Shown here one piece after another: positions 16,932 to 26,028 of a DNA stretch of 64,000 nt. The stretch is from assembly GCF_003390935.1 (NCBI RefSeq), contig NZ_QNQZ01000002.1, positions 186,001 to 250,000 on the forward strand. The letters are read 5' to 3'. This DNA is from Lewinella sp. IMCC34191. GTDB lineage: Bacteria; Bacteroidota; Bacteroidia; Chitinophagales; Saprospiraceae. How positions within the stretch are numbered: the stretch's first letter is position 1; each line of letters opens with the position of its first letter. The notes under the pieces are model-generated. The model saw only the letters and a program-made list of their open reading frames with translations, searched no databases and was not told the DNA's origin. Position numbers and translations under genes: made by a program.

Positions 16932-17678
16932 TTAGGTGAGGACTAGGGCGATAAGGAAGTCAAAGACCAAAATGAGTACGTCGCTGACTACCACCGCACT
17001 CGTGCTGGCCTCCCCGAGTTCAATGCTACCCCCCTTGACGTGGTACCCCATGTAGCAACTGATGGAGGTCAGGAGAAAAGCAAAGACGGCGGCCTTGACG
17101 AACATCATGAATACATAGCGGGGCACGAAGAAGGACCGGAGCCCCAGTACGTATTCCGTATGCGAAATGGTGCCCGGCACCACCGTGCTCAGGTAGCCCC
17201 CGATGATGCTCACGAAAGCCGAAATAGCCACCAGCATCGGGATGACGAAAACGGCTGCGATAATTTTGGGAAGGATCAGGTAAGCCGCCGTGTTGACGCC
17301 CATGATCTCCATGGCATCGATGTGTTCTTTTTGCCGCATCCCGCCGATTTCCGCGGCCAGGTTGGAGCCCACCTTACCGGCCAGTACCAGGCAGGTGATC
17401 GTGGGCGCCATCTCGATGATGGTGATGTCCCGCACGATATAGCCGATGTAGTACGACGGTACGAAGCTGTCGCCCAGCTGATCGGCAAACTGGACCGCCG
17501 TCACCATACCGATGAAGACCGAGATGAGCAAAACGATGAAGACGGAACCTACCCCGATGGCATCCATCTGACGCATCGTCTCCTTATAGTACATCGAAAA
17601 TTTCTCCGGGCGCGAGATCGAGTCACGCAAGAGCGACACGTAGCGGCCCAGATGGAAAAGCATGTTGGTAACGACCAT
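16932..17678 (-). CDS. mlaE: ABC transporter permease, MlaE-like
   Basis: The 248-residue integral membrane protein is the permease of the MCE/Mla lipid transporter. It begins with an amphipathic helix (MLFHLGRYVSLLRDSISRPEKF) and has about five membrane segments. Family signatures are GSVFIVLLISVFIGMVTAVQFADQL, the conserved EMAPTITCLVLAGKVGSNLAAEIGGMRQKEHIDAMEIMGVN block (coupling region contacting the ATPase) and YLILPKIIAAVFVIPML. It precedes mlaF by 10 bp. Transport direction cannot be inferred from sequence. Confidence 0.93.
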   Translation of the reverse strand: MVVTNMLFHLGRYVSLLRDSISRPEKFSMYYKETMRQMDAIGVGSVFIVLLISVFIGMVTAVQFADQLGDSFVPSYYIGYIVRDITIIEMAPTITCLVLAGKVGSNLAAEIGGMRQKEHIDAMEIMGVNTAAYLILPKIIAAVFVIPMLVAISAFVSIIGGYLSTVVPGTISHTEYVLGLRSFFVPRYVFMMFVKAAVFAFLLTSISCYMGYHVKGGSIELGEASTSAVVVSDVLILVFDFLIALVLT

Positions 17679-17755
17679 GAAGCGGGTTGCGGGTAGTTGC
17701 GGATTGCGGGTTCACGGTTTAACGTCGGGTTCCCCGTATTGGTTTGCCTTGGTCA

Positions 17756-19249
17756 CTAACCGGCGGGCTGCCATTCCAGCGCTCCGGCGTCGGGAGACTC
17801 CGTATCCCGGTCATTCCCCTCCAGATCGACCGGCAAGTCGGGGAGATAAATCCCGAGATTACGGGCAACGCTCAGGCTGTCGGGAACATATTTATCGTCG
17901 CGAATGGATTGAAAGAGCGGATCCCCACCTTCCAGGTTATAGCACCCCTCACAGATGGTGCTGTAAAAATCTTCGTAGAGGTTTCCCTGGCTGCTCAGAA
18001 AGCGCTGGTCGGTACGGACCACGCTGTTGAGGATGCGCACGTCGAAGGTTGCGGCGTTCTGGCGGCCGTCGACGTCGAATAGTTCGATCTCGGCCGGGCT
18101 GCCACCGGCGATGATGCTGTTCCGAACGGTCGTCCGCAGCGGAGCCTGCAGGCAGTAATCCTGGTCGGGTACCGGTGCGCAGTTGCTCAGGCTCAGGGCG
18201 GGGTCCGTCGATCCGTAATTCGCCAGGGTGCAGTGCTCGAGCAACAGGTTACCACCCTTTATAAACTGGAGGGTACTCGACTGGCTGGAATGAAACAGGG
18301 AATTCCGCGCGGTGACGTCCCCCTGGTAGCTCAGTACCGCCGACCGGCTACTGTTGGTGATTCGGGTATTGACCAGGCTTACCTCGGCCAGACTGTCTAC
18401 CGTCACCCCGATGATGCTGTTGCGTATCTCGGTAAACTCAATGCGGTTGCCCCGGCTTTCCGGGCCGAGGATAAGCCCCCGGTACCCACCGGTACTTTCC
18501 GTGAAATCTTCCTCCAGGCGATCCGTCGCGAGGAGGATCGGATCTTCCAGGGTTCCGAGCAGTTCGATCCGGCCGGACGGAAAGGTATAGATAAAGCCAT
18601 CATCGAAGATGCCTAGCCCATCGGGCCGGTTATCACGCTGTAGGCCTCCGTGGAAGTAGATGCGGCTGCCCGCCAGTACCCGCAATACGCAGGAATCGAT
18701 GACCAGCGATCCGTAGATCACCGTCGGCAGATCCGTCGGCAGGGTGAAAGTGCCATCCGTGCAAATGGGCTGCACGAGGGTACCCCGGTTAAATCCATTC
18801 AGATAAAAGGCGTTTTGGCCATAGGCCTCGAGCGTCACCTCGTGCTGGAAGTTGCCCGTCTCAAAAAGCAGGCGGTCCGTGGCAACGAAGGGGCTGACGG
18901 CACTCGGTTGCGTGGGGTCTACCTCCACTTCCACGAACACGAAAATACTGTCCTGACCGAAAATCACCACGTCCTCCGCTTCCGGCCCCATGGTGCCGTC
19001 GGCGTTGAAGGTGAATTCTACCCCCGTCTCCCCCGCTACGTGGATGCGGTCGATCATGACCGGGTCCGATGCGTCATTGTACACTTTAAACACCCGCGTG
19101 GCACTCCCCCGGGCGGTGAATACGGTATCGAAGGTGAGGGTATCAACGCTGAAGCGCAATTCCACGCTGTCGCCCGTCAGGTAATCGCGATCCACCTCGC
19201 AGGCGAAAAGCAGCAGGAACAGCGAAACCAATGGAATCAGTAGGCGCAT
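17756..19249 (-). CDS. Beta-helix (right-handed parallel) lipoprotein of unknown function
   Basis: The 497-residue protein begins with a lipoprotein signal (MRLLIPLVSLFLLLFAC; lipobox LFAC). An N-terminal region (SVDTLTFDTVFTARGSATRVFKVYN) is an immunoglobulin-like fold of the kind found in Bacteroidota surface proteins. Residues from about 190 onward look like a right-handed beta-helix: GLILGPESRGNRIEFTEIRN, LVNTRITNSSRSAVLSYQG, ARNSLFHSSQSSTLQF and LLLEHCTLANYG. It ends with ESPDAGALEW, the usual closing motif of choice-of-anchor Q proteins. The ATG at 19249 was chosen over an earlier TTG. It starts 27 bp after proB, probably co-transcribed. Function unknown; a surface or carbohydrate-binding role is inference. 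Confidence 0.85.
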   Translation of the reverse strand: MRLLIPLVSLFLLLFACEVDRDYLTGDSVELRFSVDTLTFDTVFTARGSATRVFKVYNDASDPVMIDRIHVAGETGVEFTFNADGTMGPEAEDVVIFGQDSIFVFVEVEVDPTQPSAVSPFVATDRLLFETGNFQHEVTLEAYGQNAFYLNGFNRGTLVQPICTDGTFTLPTDLPTVIYGSLVIDSCVLRVLAGSRIYFHGGLQRDNRPDGLGIFDDGFIYTFPSGRIELLGTLEDPILLATDRLEEDFTESTGGYRGLILGPESRGNRIEFTEIRNSIIGVTVDSLAEVSLVNTRITNSSRSAVLSYQGDVTARNSLFHSSQSSTLQFIKGGNLLLEHCTLANYGSTDPALSLSNCAPVPDQDYCLQAPLRTTVRNSIIAGGSPAEIELFDVDGRQNAATFDVRILNSVVRTDQRFLSSQGNLYEDFYSTICEGCYNLEGGDPLFQSIRDDKYVPDSLSVARNLGIYLPDLPVDLEGNDRDTESPDAGALEWQPAG

Positions 19250-19275
19250 ACGATAGGGCAATAAAGTGTAAGAAC

Positions 19276-20064
19276 TCAGTCGGTAGCCGGGCTATTGTCC
19301 GGGGCGGCCACTACCGTACCCGGCCAGTTATCGGTAGACAAATGCGCCAGGATGTTCGGGCGCCGGCCATTACCTATCAGTACGGGAATTCCCCGGGCGG
19401 CGGTTTCCCGGGCAATGCGGAGTTTGGTCGCCATGCCACCACGGCCGCCGCTACTCCGCCGTGCCTGCACGACCGCATCTACCTGCGTATCGTTGGCGGC
19501 TACCCGGGCGATGAGCCGGCTATCGTCCCGCTCGGGTGCTCCGTCGTACAGCCCTTCCACGCTGCTGAGGATCACGAGCGCATCGGCACCGACCATGCGG
19601 GCGACCAGACCGGCCAGCTCGTCGTTGTCGGTAAACATCAGCTCGGTGACGGCGACCACGTCGTTTTCGTTCACCACGGGCACGATCTCGTCCTGTAACA
19701 GGGCGCGGAAACAGTTGAGCATATTGTCGTAGTGCTGTCCCTTCCGGAAATCGTCCTTCGTGGCGAGCACCTGCGCGCAGAGCAGCCGGTGGCCCGCGAA
19801 AAAGTTCCGGTAGAGTTCCATCAGCCGCACCTGCCCGATGGCCGAATAGACCTGTCGCTGGGCTACTGCTTCGTCGTTGGCGCGGCCCGGCAGCAGTTCC
19901 TTTCCGGCCCCGACCGCCCCCGACGATACGAGCACCAACTCGACCCCGCGCTCCTTCAGCGAAGCGATCTGGTCCACGAGGTTACTGATGCTGGTGATGT
20001 CGAGCCGCCCGTCGGCACGGGTGAGCACGTTGGTTCCTACCTTGATGACTAGGCGCTGGTACAT
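19276..20064 (-). CDS. proB: Glutamate 5-kinase (AAK domain only)
   Basis: The 262-residue enzyme phosphorylates L-glutamate in the first step of proline synthesis. It shows the amino-acid-kinase start VIKVGTNVLT, VELVLVSSGAVGAG, PVVNENDVVAVTELMFTDNDELAG, ILSSVEGLYDG and GGRGGMATKLRIARETAARGIPVLIGNG, all typical of ProB. Enterobacterial ProB is about 367 residues with a C-terminal PUA domain; that domain is absent here, as in other short ProB forms. proA is not adjacent. A TACCTTTA box lies 5 nt before the ATG. A lipoprotein gene follows on the same strand. Confidence 0.95.
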   Translation of the reverse strand: MYQRLVIKVGTNVLTRADGRLDITSISNLVDQIASLKERGVELVLVSSGAVGAGKELLPGRANDEAVAQRQVYSAIGQVRLMELYRNFFAGHRLLCAQVLATKDDFRKGQHYDNMLNCFRALLQDEIVPVVNENDVVAVTELMFTDNDELAGLVARMVGADALVILSSVEGLYDGAPERDDSRLIARVAANDTQVDAVVQARRSSGGRGGMATKLRIARETAARGIPVLIGNGRRPNILAHLSTDNWPGTVVAAPDNSPATD

Positions 20065-20069
20065 GAGGG

Positions 20070-20077
20070 TAAAGGTA
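20070..20077 (-). promoter_or_regulatory. -7-like box 5 nt before proB
   Basis: TACCTTTA on the minus strand fits the Bacteroidota TAnnTTTG element at seven of eight positions. Only CCCTC separates it from the proB ATG, so the transcript would have almost no leader. No clear -33 TTTG is visible. Confidence 0.45.
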
Positions 20078-20103
20078 GTGGGTAGTATGGTAGTGGGTAG
20101 TGG

Positions 20104-20159
20104 TTAGTGGTTGCTGGTTACTGGTTACTGGTTACTGGTTGCTGGTTGCTGGTTGCTGG
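20104..20159. repeat. 7-bp tandem repeat (TTRCTGG)8
   Basis: Eight consecutive heptamers: TTAGTGG, TTGCTGG, three TTACTGG, and three TTGCTGG. They are preceded by an irregular run of TAGTGGG-type units from about 20076. The tract lies between the divergent proB and GT39 genes, so copy-number changes could alter promoter spacing. Confidence 0.85.
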
Positions 20160-20262
20160 GTAGTCTTTTAGGGATGGGTTGGGAAGGGAGAACTTTGCGC
20201 GTGCTTTGTGTACGGCGATGTGGGTGCCCTACCTTAGCTCCGTCATTGCACCGCCTCATATC

Positions 20263-21669
20263 ATGCGCCACCGTTCCTGGATCGCTCCGCTTCTCTTTTT
20301 CACCCTGGCCGTGGCGATCCGCTGGGGCAGTTTCAGCGTATCGGTCATCAACCACGACGAGAGCACCTACATCGTGGGGGCGGACGAGTTGCTGCGGGGG
20401 GAGGTATACCTGCGCGACGTCATCGATACCAAGCCGGTCGGTATTTTCTGGTTGTATGCCCTGCTTATCAAGGTAACCGGTGGTAGTATCTGGATGCTTC
20501 GCCTGGCGGCTACTACCTTTATCGCGCTGGGCGCCTGGCTGTTATCGGTGGTCGCGCGGCGGGCAACCGGTCAATTGTCGGCGGGCTACGTTGCCGGGCT
20601 GGTGTACATCCTGATGTGTAGTGTATACACCTACTACGGGATGTCGCCCAACACGGAAATCTTCTTTAATGTCTTTACCATCGCCGCGGTGGCCCTTACG
20701 GTGGTGGCCGACCGGAAACAGTGGGCGGCGGCCGGACTGCTGCTGGGTATCGGCTGCGTCATCAAGCCCTTCGTAGCCGCCGAGGCCCTGGCCATCGGCT
20801 TGTACCTGCTGTGGTTTTACCGCCAGCACCCCGCCCACATGATCGGCAATGGCCTGCTGCTGGTTGGGGGGTTTATTCTGCCGGTAGCTGCCGTAGTGGG
20901 CTATTATGCCTCGCTGGGTCTGCTTCCGGAATTGTGGTTTTACACCGTAGAGGTGGGGGCGGCCTACCCCGTCGAACTCCCGTGGTTGCTTCGTCTCAAG
21001 TTCATGGGTGACTACCTGCTGCGCTATAGTCCGTTCATTTTGTTGGGCGCCGCAGCGCAGGTAAAAGGCCGATTCACAAGGGGCGAGCAGACCTGGCTCC
21101 TCTATCTTGGGCTAGAGGCCCTGCTGGTCACGGTCGTGGTATTGCTTACGGGTAAGCGCTTCGGCCATTACCAGATTCAACTTCACCCGGTCGTGGCCCT
21201 TTACGTCGGAACCTGCGTAGGGCTGGTTTGGGACGATGTACTACGCCGGCGCTGGGTACTTTGGGCGGTCGCGATCGTCGGTATCGGACTCGGTATCGGC
21301 CATGCGGTTTACTACGCCGGGAAGGGCGACCAGCCACGGGCCATCGCCCGGGAGATTGACGGCCTGATGGAGGCGGACAAGACCTTCTTCGGCATCAATG
21401 GATTCCAGATCGTACACCACCTGCTCGACCGTCCGGTACCGGTGCCCTACGTTCACTCTTCACTGATGTTTCTGGATCATCACATTCGGGCCTTCGAAAT
21501 CGACGTGCCGGCTACCGCGCGTAGCGTCGTCGATAATCCCGACGTCGGGTACCTGCTCCTCCGCACCCGCGATACGGCGGCCCAAACGCCCCTTTCCGAC
21601 ACCCTCATGCAGCACTTCGAGTTCTACCGCCCCATCGACGGTTGCTGTGAACTGTACCGCCGGCGGTGA
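20263..21669 (+). CDS. GT39-type membrane glycosyltransferase (ArnT/PMT-like)
   Basis: The 468-residue multipass protein has about eleven hydrophobic segments. After the first comes the acidic loop INHDESTYIVGADELLRGEVYLRDVIDTKP, whose DE pair and following Asp correspond to the catalytic loop of GT39/ArnT-like enzymes that use polyprenyl-phosphate-linked sugars in the inner membrane. The ATG at 20263 was chosen because the earlier in-frame ATG would add a hydrophilic 28-residue extension crossing the upstream gap. It converges on a second GT39 gene with 6 bp between them. Donor and acceptor cannot be deduced. Confidence 0.85.
   Translation: MRHRSWIAPLLFFTLAVAIRWGSFSVSVINHDESTYIVGADELLRGEVYLRDVIDTKPVGIFWLYALLIKVTGGSIWMLRLAATTFIALGAWLLSVVARRATGQLSAGYVAGLVYILMCSVYTYYGMSPNTEIFFNVFTIAAVALTVVADRKQWAAAGLLLGIGCVIKPFVAAEALAIGLYLLWFYRQHPAHMIGNGLLLVGGFILPVAAVVGYYASLGLLPELWFYTVEVGAAYPVELPWLLRLKFMGDYLLRYSPFILLGAAAQVKGRFTRGEQTWLLYLGLEALLVTVVVLLTGKRFGHYQIQLHPVVALYVGTCVGLVWDDVLRRRWVLWAVAIVGIGLGIGHAVYYAGKGDQPRAIAREIDGLMEADKTFFGINGFQIVHHLLDRPVPVPYVHSSLMFLDHHIRAFEIDVPATARSVVDNPDVGYLLLRTRDTAAQTPLSDTLMQHFEFYRPIDGCCELYRRR
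21047..21063 (-). repeat. Dispersed 17-nt motif, copy 5 (minus orientation, in a GT39 gene)
   Basis: On the minus strand it reads TACCTGCGCTGCGGCGC, preceded by TTT. Two positions differ from the core. On the coding strand it encodes GAAAQV in a loop of the glycosyltransferase. Confidence 0.4.
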
Positions 21670-21675
21670 TGCCCC

Positions 21676-23106
21676 CTATCGGAAAATGAGCCCCGTTTCC
21701 GATTCGAAGATTACTTGTCGATCGTAAACATCCTCTATAGAAGAGCTATCCTTGCGCACGATCAGGTAATCCGGCGCCGATGCATTATCGGGCGGGGTAA
21801 ATTCCAGCGCTTCCTGGTTGGCCAGGTAAACGTAATACAATTCGTCGTTTGCTAGCGCAGCGAGTTCAACGTACACCCGGTCGGCCTCCCGGATTTCCGG
21901 TAAGAATTCCACGATTGGCGGCTCAGGGCGAGGGTGAGCGAACTCATATAGCCGGCGGCCGAGCGTAAACACCAACAGTCCGGCAAAGACATAGCGGATC
22001 GCCGGTAAACGCCGGTACACGTATTCAAATCCGAATACCGTGGCGATGCCGACGAAGGGCAATACCGGCACGATGTATTGCCGTAGCGCCTGGGTAGTAA
22101 GCGACAGGATTACCGCGTAGGGGAACCACAAACACAGCGACAGCAAGAGCAGACGCCGACGACGCAACCACTCCACCGCCTGACCGCGCAGGAGTGCCCA
22201 CCGGTAAATGCCATAGAACAGAAAGGCAAAAAAGGCAAAGTTCCACAGATTGAACATCTTGTCGAGGCTATACAGGATGTAATCGTACTGGGAGGTCGTT
22301 TCTCTACCCTCGAAATCCGTTTTGGTGAAGCGCTCATAGATGTCGTGGACGATGAGGCGTTCAAAAACATTGTCACCCGTATACTGAGGGTCCTCCCAGG
22401 TAGCCCCGTACAGCTGGACCACCGTAAACCAGAAAAGGGGGAACAGCAAAAACACACCTATCCCCGCCCAGAATCGGGAATCACGCAGTGTACTGCCCAG
22501 CCGTTCGGTGAGCAGCAGATAGACCACCAGCCCCGGCACCATAGCCCCCATGGCCAGTCCCTTGGTCAGGAAGGCAAAGCCCCAGAAGAAGCCCGCGGCA
22601 AGCATATCCCGGCGGAATCCAAAATCCAGATAGCGAAGGATGAACAGGAGCCCGGAAAGCAAAAACAGGAGGAGCAGGGCATCGAAATCTCCGGTGCGGC
22701 CAACGTGCCAGCCGACCAGCCCGGGCACCGAAAGCAATACCAGGCCAACCACCAGCGCGAAACCCGGCGACCGGTACAGGGTGATGATCTGAAACAGAAC
22801 GTAGAAGGCAATGGTGATTGCCACTGCCGACGGGAAGCGCAGGGCGAAGGCGGTTTGCCCGAACAGCGCCATGCTCCCGGAGATGCACCAGATCAGCAGC
22901 GGCGGCTTGGCCCGTACCTCATCGGGGGCCCCCATGTAGTGGAGGTTGACCCAGTCGCCGTTGGCCAGCATTTCCAGGGCGTTGATCCCGCCCCGTGACT
23001 CGTCGCCGACGTGGTAGGGTTCGGCCCCGAGATACAGGAATGCATACAGAAGGGTAAGGCCCAGCAGCAGAGCGAGCGCGGTACGTCGGGATAATTCCGG
23101 GATCAC
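21676..23106 (-). CDS. GT39-type membrane glycosyltransferase
   Basis: The 476-residue protein starts at GTG 23106 with the first membrane helix (TALALLLGLTLLYAFLYLG). The loop PYHVGDESRGGINALEML and, later, RAKPPLLIW match the ArnT-type catalytic loop, with GDE holding the acidic pair. About ten further membrane helices follow, and the last ~100 residues form a periplasmic domain. A TACCTTCG box lies 5 nt before the GTG. It is divergent from the next GT39 gene and convergent with the previous one. Likely function: transfer of a lipid-linked sugar to an envelope acceptor; substrate unknown. Confidence 0.87.
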   Translation of the reverse strand: MIPELSRRTALALLLGLTLLYAFLYLGAEPYHVGDESRGGINALEMLANGDWVNLHYMGAPDEVRAKPPLLIWCISGSMALFGQTAFALRFPSAVAITIAFYVLFQIITLYRSPGFALVVGLVLLSVPGLVGWHVGRTGDFDALLLLFLLSGLLFILRYLDFGFRRDMLAAGFFWGFAFLTKGLAMGAMVPGLVVYLLLTERLGSTLRDSRFWAGIGVFLLFPLFWFTVVQLYGATWEDPQYTGDNVFERLIVHDIYERFTKTDFEGRETTSQYDYILYSLDKMFNLWNFAFFAFLFYGIYRWALLRGQAVEWLRRRRLLLLSLCLWFPYAVILSLTTQALRQYIVPVLPFVGIATVFGFEYVYRRLPAIRYVFAGLLVFTLGRRLYEFAHPRPEPPIVEFLPEIREADRVYVELAALANDELYYVYLANQEALEFTPPDNASAPDYLIVRKDSSSIEDVYDRQVIFESETGLIFR

Positions 23107-23111
23107 GGCGA

Positions 23112-23119
23112 CGAAGGTA
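23112..23119 (-). promoter_or_regulatory. -7-like box 5 nt before the minus-strand GT39 gene
   Basis: TACCTTCG on the minus strand is followed by TCGCC and then the GTG start. It overlaps a GGTACC palindrome shared with the opposite promoter region. Confidence 0.45.
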
Positions 23120-23122
23120 CCT

Positions 23123-23130
23123 TACTTTTG
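23123..23130 (+). promoter_or_regulatory. -7 box TACTTTTG of the plus-strand GT39 gene
   Basis: TACTTTTG is a perfect TAnnTTTG element ending 11 nt before the ATG at 23142. This also argues against the ATG at 23130, whose first two bases precede any likely transcription start. No convincing -33 box. Confidence 0.5.
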
Positions 23131-23141
23131 TGCCCATTCCT

Positions 23142-24590
23142 ATGCCTCACCTCCAAAAACCTGACGGGACGACCCTCGCGCTCTGGGCCATTCCCATCGC
23201 GTTGATTATGGCACTGATGATCGGACCCATCCTGCGGGACGGTATGTTCATCGACGGTTTGGCCTACACCAACGCGGCCCGGAATATGAGCCAGGGGCTG
23301 GGCCGCTTCTGGGCACCTACTATCGACGGGGGCGGTTCGGTATTCTACGGGCACCCGCCCCTGCTATTGTACCTGGAGTCGCTTTACTTCCGCGTATTCG
23401 GTGATCACCTGTACACGGAAGACCTCTATAATTTCTCGGTGCTGGCGCTGACTCTGGGGCTGATGTACCTGATCTGGCGGGAACTGGCGGGCCGCAAGAA
23501 TGCCGCCCTTTTCTTCTTTCCCCTGTTGCTGTTCGCTCTCAACCAGGAGACACAACTGCGCTACCCGAACACGCTGCTGGAATGTGGTATGACACTCCTT
23601 CTTTTATCAGCGACCTATGCCTATTTCCGGTGGGAACGAAATGCCGTCTACCCGGCTCTGATCTCCGTGGGTGTGGGTGCCTTCCTGGCGGTACTGGCCA
23701 AGGGACCCGTGGGGCTCTTCATCCTCGCCCTGCCCTGGCTGCACCGCCTGATCGTGGATTGGCGGTGGAGCTGGCCCGCGCTGCTGGTTCCGGTTTTCAC
23801 CACCGGGGCGGCCTTCGGGCTGCTTTTTCTTGCCGAGCCTGACGCTTTGCTCTTTTTCCGGGAATACCTCGACCGGCAGGTGATCACCGCCCTGACCGGT
23901 CAGGCTACCGAGAACGTAGCGGATTCGCGGCTTTCGATATTCGCCTCGCTCATCAAGGCCAACCTCCCCGGCGTGATCGCCTGCGCATTGCTGTTGCTGC
24001 TCCCCCGTCGGCGGGACGAACGGGCGCAGGCCTACGGGTCCCTTCTCCTGTTGCTGGGGTTCTGCGCCGTTTTGCCAATTGCCGTTTCCCCGAAGCAGGC
24101 GGCATACTACCAGCTTCCGGCCTTGCCCTTTCATTTTCTCGGGGCCGCCCTCCTCCTGCGATCCCAACTGACGGCTTTAGTAGCCTACATCAAAAGAAAG
24201 CGCAGACTGGACACCGGGCTCCGGATCGTGGGCTTCACCGGATTGCTGGGCGCTACGATTTTCGCCCTGTCCCTATACGGTACGGTCGATCGGCGGGACC
24301 GCACCGCCTGGAAGCAGGCCGAGGCGATCGATGCGATTCTGGATAGCCTGGATACGGAAACCTACACTTTTTACGTAGCCGGTGTAGCACCCGATAAGGT
24401 CTCTTCCCTCTCCTATCCGCTCACCGGCACCTTGAATCGGCTGTACGGCATTCAACGGGACCGCCGGGCGGAAACCGGGATCACCCTGTGGCTATCGGAG
24501 CGGGGGATTCCCTTACCGGACCCGGGAGATGCCGAGGTGCTGTACCTGGACGAAGGGGTCAGGTTGACCAAAAGACCGGGAAAGAATTAA
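23142..24590 (+). CDS. GT39-type membrane glycosyltransferase
   Basis: The 482-residue protein has an N-terminal membrane helix followed by RDGMFIDGLAYTNAARNMSQGLGRFW and GHPPLLLYLESLYFRVFGDH. These fit the GT39 pattern, with the acidic residue in FIDG and the HPPLL motif before the second helix. About ten membrane segments and a short soluble tail follow (RRAETGITLWLSERGIPLPDPGDAEVLYLDEG). The start was chosen at 23142 because the upstream in-frame ATG overlaps the -7 box. It stands back to back with another GT39 gene 35 bp away. Confidence 0.86.
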   Translation: MPHLQKPDGTTLALWAIPIALIMALMIGPILRDGMFIDGLAYTNAARNMSQGLGRFWAPTIDGGGSVFYGHPPLLLYLESLYFRVFGDHLYTEDLYNFSVLALTLGLMYLIWRELAGRKNAALFFFPLLLFALNQETQLRYPNTLLECGMTLLLLSATYAYFRWERNAVYPALISVGVGAFLAVLAKGPVGLFILALPWLHRLIVDWRWSWPALLVPVFTTGAAFGLLFLAEPDALLFFREYLDRQVITALTGQATENVADSRLSIFASLIKANLPGVIACALLLLLPRRRDERAQAYGSLLLLLGFCAVLPIAVSPKQAAYYQLPALPFHFLGAALLLRSQLTALVAYIKRKRRLDTGLRIVGFTGLLGATIFALSLYGTVDRRDRTAWKQAEAIDAILDSLDTETYTFYVAGVAPDKVSSLSYPLTGTLNRLYGIQRDRRAETGITLWLSERGIPLPDPGDAEVLYLDEGVRLTKRPGKN

Positions 24591-24622
24591 ACGGCCGACA
24601 TAACGGTATTTAACGGACGCTT

Positions 24623-24639
24623 TACCTGCGCTCCGCCGC
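24623..24639 (+). repeat. Dispersed 17-nt motif, copy 6 (plus orientation, intergenic)
   Basis: Exact core TACCTGCGCTCCGCCGC, preceded by TT and followed by CCAAA, the fullest form of the family. It lies in the 93-bp gap between a GT39 gene and the deacetylase gene. Confidence 0.6.
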
Positions 24640-24683
24640 CCAAATCCGTTCACCTTCGTAAGTTGTCTCATACGCTTACGCCT

Positions 24684-26018
24684 ATGCATTGCCGTACCCT
24701 TGTGTTTTTTCTGCTGTTGATGAGTCTGATCGGTCGGGCCCAAACCGACTCCCTGGTTGGCCGGACCGAAATCGCCCGCTACCAGGGCGACAAAACCGGA
24801 GCCGTTTCCCTGACCTTCGATGACGGCATCATCACACAGTTTACCGTGGCGCGACCGATCCTGGATAGCCTGGACCTGAAGGCCACGTTCTACGTGATCA
24901 CCGGCAAGATCAGGGGGTCCTTCGGCGGACGGTTTATCGGTCGTAACCGGGAGGATATCCTGCGGGAGGCCGCCGAGCAGCCCACCGATTCGACCAATTT
25001 CTACGAGCGCGCCTCCCTGATCGCGTTTACCGGGACGAGCGAGGCCGTCGATTACCATTCCCGGGCCGGGGCGGCCTACGAAAGCGGGCAGGTACGGGAA
25101 GCCTACCGGCTAATGGACGAAGCCTACGGCAAGCTACTCAACGGGAAATTGCGGGATACGGACGCGGTGGTCTTTCACGATAACGCCGTCGACACCACTA
25201 CCTGGCGGGATCTGCGGCAGTACCAGGCGGACGGTCACGAGATTGCGAGCCACACGGTCACCCACCCCCGATTGGCGGTACTGGACGAAGCCAACCTGCT
25301 CTACGAACTCGAACAGAGCCGCGATGATATCCGCCGCCACCTCGGCCCGGAGGCGACCTTCTCGGCCGAGGGGCCCTATGGCACCGAGGACGAGCGCGTT
25401 ATGCGGTACGCCCACCAGATCTATCCCGCCCTCCGCAACCGTATGCCGGCTCCCTACCTGGCCGAGCTCAATCGCGGCAGCCGGGAGGCCCCGGGGGCAC
25501 AGGACAAGGAGTACGTCCAGTGGCAGCGCGGCCCGACGGACGGCACCAGCCTGAAAACCATGAAAAGCTGGATCGACACCATCCTGGCGCACGACAATGT
25601 CTGGCTGGTGGAGGTATTCCACGGGGTGGATGACTACGGGTGGGCTGCCCGCCCGGGCGAGGAACTGGAAGATTACTTCGGCTACATCAAGGAGCGGGAA
25701 GACCACCTGTGGATCGCCCCCTTCGCTACCGTGACGAAGTACATCCGCGAGCGGGAGGCCACTACCGTTAGCAGCCACTTGAGCGAGGGAACGATCAAGT
25801 CTACGCTGTCCGGCCAGCTCGACCATTCCGTCTATAACGTCCCCCTCACCTTCAAGACGTACGTACCGGAGGGCTGGCAAGCTGTGACCCTGCGCATCGT
25901 CAGCGATCCACCTTCGGAGCGGATCCTGACGGTCCAGACCGACGGAAGTGGCAGCTACGTCCGCTACAATTTACTACCTGGCACACCCGGCTGGTTGATC
26001 CGAGCGTCCGATCGATAG
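24684..26018 (+). CDS. Exported polysaccharide deacetylase (NodB/CE4-type)
   Basis: The 444-residue protein begins with a signal peptide (MHCRTLVFFLLLMSLIGRAQ) and a NodB-homology domain. Motif 1 is VSLTFDDGI (catalytic base and metal-binding Asp), motif 2 is EIASHTVTHPRL (the two metal-binding His in H-x3-H), and GPYGTEDERVMR and VEVFHGVDDYG occupy the later motif positions. An insertion of roughly 130 residues separates motifs 1 and 2. The last ~80 residues form a beta-rich extension. CE4 enzymes remove N- or O-acetyl groups from polysaccharides. The ATG at 24684 was chosen over a TTG seven codons earlier. The target glycan is unknown. Confidence 0.88.
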   Translation: MHCRTLVFFLLLMSLIGRAQTDSLVGRTEIARYQGDKTGAVSLTFDDGIITQFTVARPILDSLDLKATFYVITGKIRGSFGGRFIGRNREDILREAAEQPTDSTNFYERASLIAFTGTSEAVDYHSRAGAAYESGQVREAYRLMDEAYGKLLNGKLRDTDAVVFHDNAVDTTTWRDLRQYQADGHEIASHTVTHPRLAVLDEANLLYELEQSRDDIRRHLGPEATFSAEGPYGTEDERVMRYAHQIYPALRNRMPAPYLAELNRGSREAPGAQDKEYVQWQRGPTDGTSLKTMKSWIDTILAHDNVWLVEVFHGVDDYGWAARPGEELEDYFGYIKEREDHLWIAPFATVTKYIREREATTVSSHLSEGTIKSTLSGQLDHSVYNVPLTFKTYVPEGWQAVTLRIVSDPPSERILTVQTDGSGSYVRYNLLPGTPGWLIRASDR

Positions 26019-26028
26019 CGGGCTGATC

